From Pantoea sp. 1.19 (GTDB lineage Bacteria > Pseudomonadota > Gammaproteobacteria > Enterobacterales > Enterobacteriaceae), in assembly GCF_001922585.1 (NCBI RefSeq), contig NZ_MRBS01000008.1, forward strand, positions 124,001-188,000: a DNA stretch of 64,000 bases, written 5' to 3'. How positions within the stretch are numbered: position 1 is the first letter of the stretch; every line of letters begins with the position of its first letter. Below, piece after piece: positions 57,139-64,000 of the stretch. A model generated the notes under the pieces. The model did no database searches. It was not told where the DNA came from and worked only from the letters and a program-made list of their open reading frames with translations. The translations under genes and the position numbers were made by a program.

Positions 57139-58341
57139 ATGCAGCAGGCGTTTATTTGTGATGCCGTCCGTACCCCGTTTGGCCGCTACGGCGGTGCGCT
57201 CTCTTCCCTGCGCGCCGACGATTTAGCGGCGCTCCCGCTGCGCGCGCTGCTGGCGCGTCAGCCGCAGCTCAATGCGCAGGCGATCGACGATGTGATTTAC
57301 GGCTGTGCCAACCAGGCCGGAGAAGATAACCGCAACGTAGCGCGCATGGCGCTGCTGCTGGCCGGTTTGCCGGAGAGCGTGCCTGGCACCACGCTGAATC
57401 GCCTGTGCGGCTCCGGGCTCGATGCCATCGGCATGGCCGCACGCGCCATTAAGTGCGGCGAGGCCCAACTGATGGTCGCTGGCGGCGTGGAAAGCATGTC
57501 GCGCGCGCCTTTCGTCACCGGCAAAGCCGAAAGCCCCTTCAGTCGCTCGCTGAATATGGAAGACACCACCATGGGCTGGCGCTTTATCAACCCGCAGATG
57601 CGCGCCCTGTACGGCGTGGAGAGCATGCCGGAAACGGCGGAAAACGTCGCGCGCGAGTTTAACATCAGCCGCGCCGATCAGGATGCCTTCGCGCTGCGTA
57701 GCCAGCAGCGCACCGCGCGCGCCCAGGAAATGGGGCTATTTGCGGATGAGCTGATGGCGCTGAGTCTTCCCCAGCGCAAAGGTGAGCCGCTGAGCGTGAC
57801 CCGGGATGAACATCCGCGCAGTACCTCGCTGGCGGCGCTGGCCGGACTGAAAGGCGTGGTGCGCGCCGACGGAAGCGTCACGGCGGGCAACGCCTCCGGC
57901 ATTAACGACGGTGCCTGCGCGCTGCTGCTGGCCAGTGAGACAGCGGCCATTCAGCACGGCTTGACCCCGCTGGTGCGGGTCGTGGCCATGGCCGCCTGCG
58001 GGGTGGCGCCGCGCATCATGGGTTACGGGCCGGTACCGGCGGTGCGCAAAGTGCTGGCGCAGAGCGGTTTGACGCTGGCGCAAATGGACGTGATCGAATT
58101 AAATGAAGCTTTTGCTGCCCAGGCGCTGGCGGTAATGCGCGCCCTTGGCTTACCGGACGACGCGGAGCAGGTTAACCCAAACGGCGGAGCCATTGCGCTG
58201 GGCCATCCGCTCGGTGCCTCCGGTGGCCGGCTGGCGATGACTGCCGCCAGACAGCTGCAGCGCACCGGTGGACGCTACGCGCTCTGTACCATGTGCGTCG
58301 GCGTGGGGCAGGGCATTGCACTGATTCTGGAACGGGTATAA
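57139..58341 (+). CDS. pcaF: 3-oxoadipyl-CoA thiolase
   Basis: 400 aa thiolase. The nucleophile C90 is in [31 protein letters not shown] supplies the catalytic His, and [18 protein letters not shown] the second Cys. It splits 3-oxoadipyl-CoA into succinyl-CoA and acetyl-CoA, the last step of the pathway. It starts 10 bp after pcaJ and ends 3 bp before pcaB. Confidence 0.96.
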   Translation: MQQAFICDAVRTPFGRYGGALSSLRADDLAALPLRALLARQPQLNAQAIDDVIYGCANQAGEDNRNVARMALLLAGLPESVPGTTLNRLCGSGLDAIGMAARAIKCGEAQLMVAGGVESMSRAPFVTGKAESPFSRSLNMEDTTMGWRFINPQMRALYGVESMPETAENVAREFNISRADQDAFALRSQQRTARAQEMGLFADELMALSLPQRKGEPLSVTRDEHPRSTSLAALAGLKGVVRADGSVTAGNASGINDGACALLLASETAAIQHGLTPLVRVVAMAACGVAPRIMGYGPVPAVRKVLAQSGLTLAQMDVIELNEAFAAQALAVMRALGLPDDAEQVNPNGGAIALGHPLGASGGRLAMTAARQLQRTGGRYALCTMCVGVGQGIALILERV

Positions 58342-58344
58342 CGC

Positions 58345-59688
58345 ATGTCACTTTACGGATCGTTGTTTATGGCCTCCCCGCTGGCCGCCTGTTTTAGCGA
58401 TCGGGCGGTACTGCAGGGCATGCTGGATTTTGAAGCCGGGCTGGCTCGCGCTCAGGCGGCCTGCGGGCTGATCGACACAAACGCGGCCGCGGCAATTGGC
58501 CGCGGCTGTCGGGCAGAAAAGCTTGATGCCGCGGCGCTGGCGCAGGCTGCGGGGCTGGCGGGTAACCTCGCCATCCCGCTGGTTAAGCAACTGACGGCCG
58601 CGGTGGCAGCGGATTCGCCGTCCGCTGCGCGCTTTGTTCATTGGGGCGCAACCAGCCAGGACGCCATTGACAGCGGGCTGATTTTGCAGCTGCGGGCAGC
58701 GCTGGACCGTACCGCACCGCTGTTGAATTCGCTGATCGATGCGCTGATTGACCAGTGCCAGCGGCATAGGGAAACGCTGATGGTCGGCCGTACCTGGCTG
58801 CAGCACGCGCTGCCGGTGACCTTCGGACTGAAGCTTGCCGGTACGCTGGATGCGCTACTGCGCTTTCGCACGCGGTTAGGAGAGCTTCGCGCCCGCGTGC
58901 TGGTGCTGCAGTTTGGCGGTGCGGCGGGCACGCTGGCATCGCTGGGCGAGGCGGGCGCATCCGTTGAGCAGGCGCTGGCAGAGGCGCTGGATCTGCCACG
59001 CAGCGACACGCCGTGGCATGCTCAGCGCGATCGCCTGCTGGAGCTGGCGGGCTGGTATGCCGGGCTCACCGGTACGCTCGGCAAGCTGGCACGTGACATC
59101 TCTCTGCTGATGCAAACCGAGGTGGGCGAGGTGAGTGAGCCGCAGGCGGACGGGCGCGGCGGCTCCTCGACCATGCCCCACAAGCGTAATCCGGTACTGT
59201 GCGCCGCGATCCTTAGCGCAGCGAATCGCGTCCCGCCGCTAATGGCCGGCCTGTACGCCGGGATGATCCAGGAGCACGAACGGGCGCTGGGCGGCTGGCA
59301 GGCGGAGTGGCAGAGCCTGCCGCAGCTGATTGTGCTGAGCGGGGCCGCGCTGGCGCACGCCGCTGAGCTGATGGACGGGCTGGAAGTGCACGAGGCGGTG
59401 ATGCGGCGTAATCTGAACCTGACACACGGGCTTATCATGGCGGAATCGGTGACGCTGGCGCTGGCGGCGGCGATGGGGCGTCAGGCGGCACACCAGCATA
59501 TCGAACAGTGTTGTCAGCGCGCGCTGGCGGCGCAGCAAAGCCTGTTGACGGTGCTAATGGCAGATGCCACCGTGTCAGCACACCTGAGCCGCGAAGCGCT
59601 GGATGGATTACTCGATCCGGCGAACGCGCTCGGAAGTACCTCACGTTTTATTGATCAGGTATTAGCCGCTGCCGGGAGGGCATCATGA
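58345..59688 (+). CDS. pcaB: 3-carboxy-cis,cis-muconate cycloisomerase
   Basis: 447 aa, fumarase/aspartase superfamily. The signature GSSTMPHKRNP is present, with VHWGATSQDAIDSGL and GRTWLQHALPVTFGLK. It converts the PcaHG product 3-carboxymuconate to 4-carboxymuconolactone. The stop overlaps the pcaDC start by 4 bp (ATGA). Confidence 0.95.
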   Translation: MSLYGSLFMASPLAACFSDRAVLQGMLDFEAGLARAQAACGLIDTNAAAAIGRGCRAEKLDAAALAQAAGLAGNLAIPLVKQLTAAVAADSPSAARFVHWGATSQDAIDSGLILQLRAALDRTAPLLNSLIDALIDQCQRHRETLMVGRTWLQHALPVTFGLKLAGTLDALLRFRTRLGELRARVLVLQFGGAAGTLASLGEAGASVEQALAEALDLPRSDTPWHAQRDRLLELAGWYAGLTGTLGKLARDISLLMQTEVGEVSEPQADGRGGSSTMPHKRNPVLCAAILSAANRVPPLMAGLYAGMIQEHERALGGWQAEWQSLPQLIVLSGAALAHAAELMDGLEVHEAVMRRNLNLTHGLIMAESVTLALAAAMGRQAAHQHIEQCCQRALAAQQSLLTVLMADATVSAHLSREALDGLLDPANALGSTSRFIDQVLAAAGRAS

Positions 59689-60836
59689 CGCTTAACTATT
59701 TGCTGGAGGGGCCGGAGCAGGCCCCGGTGATTCTGTTCAGTAACTCTCTGGGCACCTCGCTGGCGATGTGGCAACCGCAGCGCGATGCGCTGATTGGCCG
59801 CTATCGTCTGTTGCGCTATGACGTGCCGGGGCACGGCGACTCCCCCGCCGAGGGCCAGCCCACCACGCTGGCAGATCTGGGACAAGCGGTGCTGACGCTG
59901 CTGGATACGTTACATATCGACCGGGTACATTTTTGTGGTATTTCAATGGGGGGGCTCACTGGGTTGTGGCTGGCGCGTTATCATCCCGAGCGTCTGCTGA
60001 CTCTGACGATAGCCAACAGCGCCGCCAGAATCGGCAGCGCCGAGAGCTGGCGGCAGCGCGCCGCCGCGGTGCGCCAGTCCGGCATGGCCGCGGTGGTTGA
60101 GGGAAGCGCCGGGCGCTGGTTCACTTCGGCATTTCGTGAGCGATCGCCGGAAACGGTGCAGCGGCTGAGCGACCAGCTGGCCGCCTGCGATCCTGCCGCG
60201 TATGCCGCCTGCTGCGAAGCGCTGGCCGATGCCGATTTGCGCGAGGCGCTGGCGGAAATCAGCCTGCCGGTGCTGGTGATTGCCGGACGGGATGACCCGG
60301 TCACGACGCTGGCCGATGCGGAGGCTATCGTCACGCAGGTGCCGGGTGCCCGACTGGTGGTCCTGCCGGCCTCGCACCTGTCCAGCGTGGAGGTGTGGCT
60401 GGCCTTTAACCGCGCGCTGCAGCCGTTCCTTGATGCACAGCTGACGCAGGAACAGCGTTACCGGCAGGGAATGACGGTACGCAGAGCGGTACTGGGTGCG
60501 CCGCACGTAGACCGCACGCTGGAAACGCTGTCACCGCTGAATGAGGAGTTTCAGCATTTTATAACCCGCTACGCGTGGGGTGAGGTTTGGACACGTCCCG
60601 GGCTGTCGCGACACACCCGCAGCCTGGTCACGATAGCGATGCTGATTGCCCTCAACCGCGAGGCGGAGTTGAAAATGCACCTGAACGCAGCGGTCAACAA
60701 CGGCGTGACCCGCGATGAAATCAAGGAACTGCTGATGCACGCTTCGCTGTATTGTGGGCTGCCGGCGGCCAATGCCGCATTTCACCTCGCGCAGACCGTG
60801 TTTGAGGAGCAGGATCGCGCCGCGCCGGCGCGATAG
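59685..60836 (+). CDS. pcaL: Fused 3-oxoadipate enol-lactonase and 4-carboxymuconolactone decarboxylase
   Basis: 383 aa with two domains. Residues 1-255 are an alpha/beta hydrolase (PcaD): nucleophile S87 in FCGISMGGLTGL, Asp in GRDDPVT (203/204) and H231 in PASHLSS. Residues about 258-375 are a CMD domain (PcaC): RYRQGMTVRRAVLG, FQHFITRYAWGEVWTRPGLS and MHLNAAVNNGVTRDEIKELLMHAS (split here at family blocks). The order lactonase-decarboxylase equals that of PcaL fusions known from actinobacteria. The last 75 bp recur in decayed form downstream. Confidence 0.93.
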   Translation: MTLNYLLEGPEQAPVILFSNSLGTSLAMWQPQRDALIGRYRLLRYDVPGHGDSPAEGQPTTLADLGQAVLTLLDTLHIDRVHFCGISMGGLTGLWLARYHPERLLTLTIANSAARIGSAESWRQRAAAVRQSGMAAVVEGSAGRWFTSAFRERSPETVQRLSDQLAACDPAAYAACCEALADADLREALAEISLPVLVIAGRDDPVTTLADAEAIVTQVPGARLVVLPASHLSSVEVWLAFNRALQPFLDAQLTQEQRYRQGMTVRRAVLGAPHVDRTLETLSPLNEEFQHFITRYAWGEVWTRPGLSRHTRSLVTIAMLIALNREAELKMHLNAAVNNGVTRDEIKELLMHASLYCGLPAANAAFHLAQTVFEEQDRAAPAR

Positions 60837-60838
60837 CA
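60764..60838 (+). repeat. Tandem duplication unit 1 (3' end of the pcaDC gene)
   Basis: This stretch and 60891-60965 agree at about 66 of 75 positions, offset by 127 bp. Unit 1 encodes the natural end of the fusion protein, AANAAFHLAQ to its stop codon. It contains the hairpin ATCGCGC-GCGCGAT (60813-60833). Confidence 0.85.
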
Positions 60839-60890
60839 TAATATGGCGTAGCCGCGGCGCCGGACGGCGATCGTCCACTGCGGCTCCGGC

Positions 60891-60965
60891 GGCGGCCAGT
60901 GCCACATTTCCCCTCGCGCAGTCCGCGTGTGAGGAGCAGGCTCGCGCCGCGCCGGCGCTATAGCG
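60891..60965 (+). pseudogene. Tandem duplication unit 2, decayed copy of the pcaDC 3' end
   Basis: Reads, in a different phase from the gene, as AASATFPLAQSACEEQARAAPAL, plainly derived from AANAAFHLAQTVFEEQDRAAPAR. It has no start and is a fragment. Its right end overlaps the stop codon of convergent pcaQ. Confidence 0.8.
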
Positions 60966-61884
60966 GAACATCGCTTATCCGCTGGCGCAGGGCGGCCATC
61001 AGCCACTGCTGCTCTGGCGGCGATGGCTGCTGCCGGGTAAGGATCCCCACCGCTTCCGCCATCCCCTGTCCGGGCAGCGGCAGCGCGCGCAGCCGGTGGC
61101 CGGTAAGATCGTCGCGCACTGCGCCATAGGGCACCAGCCAGACATAGTTGTGGCGCAGCGTTAGCCGACGCGCCAACCCGGTACAAAGCGTTTCCACCGC
61201 GCCCTGCGGCAGCTTCAGCCCATGACTGGCAATCAGGGTTTCCGCATTGTGACGCGGCACTGTGCCGCGCGGCGAGAGGATCAGCGGCCAGTTGAGCGCT
61301 TCCGCCAGGCTGACGCCGGCGTGCAGCAGCGGATGCTGAGGCGCTACTACCAGCCGCAGGGTCTCTTGATACAGCAGTTCAAAATGCAGGCCATCCATCC
61401 GCGATGGCTCGGCCATGCGACCTACGCCCAGCGCCATCTGCCCGCTGCGCACCGCCCTGATTAGCGCATCATTCGCCAGCGTCGTAACCTGAATTCGCCA
61501 TCCCGGTCGCTGCTGTTGCACCTCTGCTAACACCGGTGCGATCACGCTCAGCATGGCGGTCGGCAGAGCGCCAATATGCAGCGGCGCAGCGCGACTATCG
61601 CGTCCGCAGATCGCCTGTTCGACGCCGCCCAGCGCGTCGAGAATGCGCAGGGCATCGTAAAGAAAAGAGCGCCCCCGGGCGGTCAGTTCGGTGCCCTGGC
61701 GGCCGCGCAGCAGCAGCGTGATACCGGTTAGCTGCTCCAGTTCGTTGAGGGTTTTTGATAGCGCGGGTTGAGTGATGCCGAGCTGCAGCGCGGCGCGCCC
61801 CAGCGAGCCCTGCTGCGCAGTGGCGACAAAGGCATGCAGGTGACGCAGTCGCACGCGCTGGCTGAAGAGGGAGTTCATATCCAT
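60958..61884 (-). CDS. pcaQ: LysR-family regulator PcaQ
   Basis: 308 aa from the ATG at 61884; an ATG two codons later is in frame. The LysR helix-turn-helix is at about residues 25-50 (GSLGRAALQLGITQPALSKTL). The chain resembles PcaQ, the activator of the protocatechuate genes that responds to 3-carboxymuconate in alpha-proteobacteria. It lies 60 bp downstream of pcaG on the same strand, so it may be part of a pcaHGQ transcript. Its stop lies in the duplicated segment. Confidence 0.88.
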   Translation of the reverse strand: MDMNSLFSQRVRLRHLHAFVATAQQGSLGRAALQLGITQPALSKTLNELEQLTGITLLLRGRQGTELTARGRSFLYDALRILDALGGVEQAICGRDSRAAPLHIGALPTAMLSVIAPVLAEVQQQRPGWRIQVTTLANDALIRAVRSGQMALGVGRMAEPSRMDGLHFELLYQETLRLVVAPQHPLLHAGVSLAEALNWPLILSPRGTVPRHNAETLIASHGLKLPQGAVETLCTGLARRLTLRHNYVWLVPYGAVRDDLTGHRLRALPLPGQGMAEAVGILTRQQPSPPEQQWLMAALRQRISDVPL

Positions 61885-61944
61885 AGCTCATGCTAGGGAT
61901 TTGCCGCCTCAGCGGCAAGGTGGCGGCCGTGACGCCGCGCACGA

Positions 61945-62564
61945 TTAGAGATCAAAAAAGACCGTTTCGCGTTCGCCCTGCAGAAAGATATCGAAGCGGT
62001 AGACGATCTCGCCCTCGCGCTGCTCGCGGGTAGCCAGCAGGGTCTCGCGCCGCTTCTCCCATTCAATCAGATTCAGCACCGGATCGCGGGCGTTGGCGGC
62101 CTGCTCATCCGCAAAATAGAGGCGGGTGTTCAGGCCGATATTGATGCCGCGCGCCACGATCCACAAATTGAGGTGCGGCGCCATTGGCCGGCCATCGCGG
62201 CCGGTGACGCTGCCGGGTTTGATGGTATCGAAGTACCACAGTCCGGTATCGAAGTCCGAGCAGGTGCGTCCCCAGCCGCGAAACGCCGGATCCAGTGGTT
62301 TATCGTGCTGGCGGTCGGCCGGATGATCATAGCGGCCGGCGGCGTTGGCTTGCCACACCTCAATCAGCACGTCGCGCACCGGCGTCCCGGATCCATCGTA
62401 GACGTGGCCCTCCACGCGGATGCGTTCGCCGCGCGTCTGCGGCTGGGTGAGGTCGTGACCAAAATGCTGCTCAAAGATTGCAAATCCCGCCGCGTGCGGC
62501 GCGAGGCCAATATGCACGTACGGACCGGCGGTTTGCGAAGCGGTTTCGGGCAGGTACTCTTTCA

Positions 62565-62565
<1 letters not shown>
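61945..62565 (-). CDS. pcaG: Protocatechuate 3,4-dioxygenase, alpha subunit
   Basis: 206 aa, the usual length of the non-iron subunit. It begins YLPETASQTAGPYVHIG and has VLIEVWQANAAGRYDHP and FDTIKPGSVTGRDGRPMAPHLN. It forms the (alpha-beta)-Fe enzyme with PcaH. Its start overlaps the pcaH stop by one base. Confidence 0.96.
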
Positions 62566-63531
<966 letters not shown>

Positions 63532-64000
63532 ATGAAACGTTCCATTGCGACGGTCTCGGTATCGGGATCGCTACCGGAAAAGCTGCGGGCGATCGCTGCC
63601 GCCGGCTTTGATGGCGTCGAAATTTTTGATAACGATCTGGTGTATTATCCCGGTTCGCCCGCGGAGATCCGCCAGCTTTGTGCGGATCTGGGGCTGGAGA
63701 TATATCTGTTTCAGCCGTTCCGGGATTTTGAGGGCGGCCCGCGGGATAAGCTGGCGCAGCAGCTCGCGCGCGCGGCGCGCAAATTCGAGGTGATGCAGCA
63801 GCTGGGCTGTCATCGCATGCTGGTATGCAGCAACGTGTCGCCGGACTGCAGCGCGGATTTCGCTACCCAGGTGAGCGATCTGCGCGCGCTCGCCGAGCTG
63901 GCGGACGATTATGGCATTACTTTGGGTTATGAGGCACTGGCCTGGGGCCGGCACGTCAGTCTGTGGCGTGACGCCTGGGCACGGGTGGCGGCCGTTGACC
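63532..64000 (+). CDS. quiC: 3-dehydroshikimate dehydratase, QuiC type (5' part, runs off the window)
   Basis: The first 156 codons are present, with AGGAGG 7 bp before the ATG. The start MKRSIATVSVSGSLPEKL, then AAAGFDGVEIFDNDLVYYPGSP, FQPFRDFEGG and GYEALAWGRHVSLW, match the sugar-isomerase-like TIM barrel at the N terminus of QuiC; in Pseudomonas the protein continues into a hydroxyphenylpyruvate-dioxygenase-like domain. The reaction gives protocatechuate from 3-dehydroshikimate, feeding the neighbouring pathway. The length and any second domain cannot be seen. Confidence 0.85.
   Translation, partial: MKRSIATVSVSGSLPEKLRAIAAAGFDGVEIFDNDLVYYPGSPAEIRQLCADLGLEIYLFQPFRDFEGGPRDKLAQQLARAARKFEVMQQLGCHRMLVCSNVSPDCSADFATQVSDLRALAELADDYGITLGYEALAWGRHVSLWRDAWARVAAVD

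Noticed and set aside
60754..60963. 69-codon plus-strand frame spanning the end of pcaDC and the downstream repeat
   Set aside because: It is the out-of-phase reading of the duplicated 3' segment, without a start signal.

Overview
The window is chromosomal DNA of a gamma-proteobacterium of the order Enterobacterales. Gene order and protein sequence follow the E. coli backbone closely (speC, mltC-yggX-mutY, trmB-yggL-yggN, tas-ygdR-ygdQ-mutH, rppH-ptsP-lgt-thyA, ppdAB-ygdB-ppdC-recC-ptrA-recB-recD, argA, amiC, metZWV, mltA, csdL-csdE-csdA, ygdI-gcvB-gcvA-ygdD-rlmM, xni, ppnN, queF, syd-csrB-yqcC-truC-yqcA). Protein divergence, high GC and a beta-ketoadipate cluster suggest a plant- or soil-associated relative such as Erwiniaceae (Erwinia/Pantoea group). 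The genus cannot be fixed from this sequence alone.

Layout. 1-3450: end of a chaperone-usher fimbrial operon (usher 3' end, chaperone, three pilin-like subunits, tip protein), lower in GC than the rest, lying against the 3' end of a tRNA-Phe gene, a classic integration site. 4000-6950: speC with a long leader carrying a possible short leader ORF and two hairpins. 6985-9934: a TetR-type regulator divergent from a two-gene operon (UPF0261/Tm-1-like plus a TIM-barrel protein) that sits where E. coli has nupG. 9971-17604: cell-wall, iron, DNA-repair and tRNA-modification genes; the yggN/tas junction joins two segments that lie far apart in E. coli. 17605-18292: a 690-bp gap with a cluster of DnaA boxes between mutH and rppH. 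18293-37288: rppH-ptsP, lgt-thyA, an added D-Ala-D-Ala dipeptidase, the pseudopilin genes and the complete recC-ptrA-recB-recD set. 37303-51361: argA with paired ARG boxes, amiC, three initiator tRNA genes, mltA, the CSD sulfur-transfer genes, the sRNA GcvB with GcvA, rlmM, xni, ppnN, queF, syd.

51362-53554: the sRNA CsrB with a perfect UvrY-type upstream palindrome, then yqcC-truC-yqcA. 53568-64000: an unknown exported protein, then a catabolic cluster for protocatechuate: pcaR, pcaIJFB with a fused pcaD-pcaC gene, pcaHG with pcaQ, and the start of a 3-dehydroshikimate dehydratase (quiC type). Together these would turn quinate/shikimate-derived 3-dehydroshikimate into protocatechuate, open the ring (PcaHG), process the product (PcaB, PcaC, PcaD domains) to 3-oxoadipate, activate it with CoA (PcaIJ) and thiolyse it (PcaF) to succinyl-CoA and acetyl-CoA. 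An IclR-type and a LysR-type regulator accompany it, and a perfect 11-bp inverted repeat lies in the pcaR-pcaI gap.

The least explained features are the speC leader, the Tm-1-like operon, the DnaA-box cluster, a decayed tandem duplication of the pcaDC 3' end, and a nested palindrome between csdA and ygdI. No insertion sequence, CRISPR array or prophage was seen.
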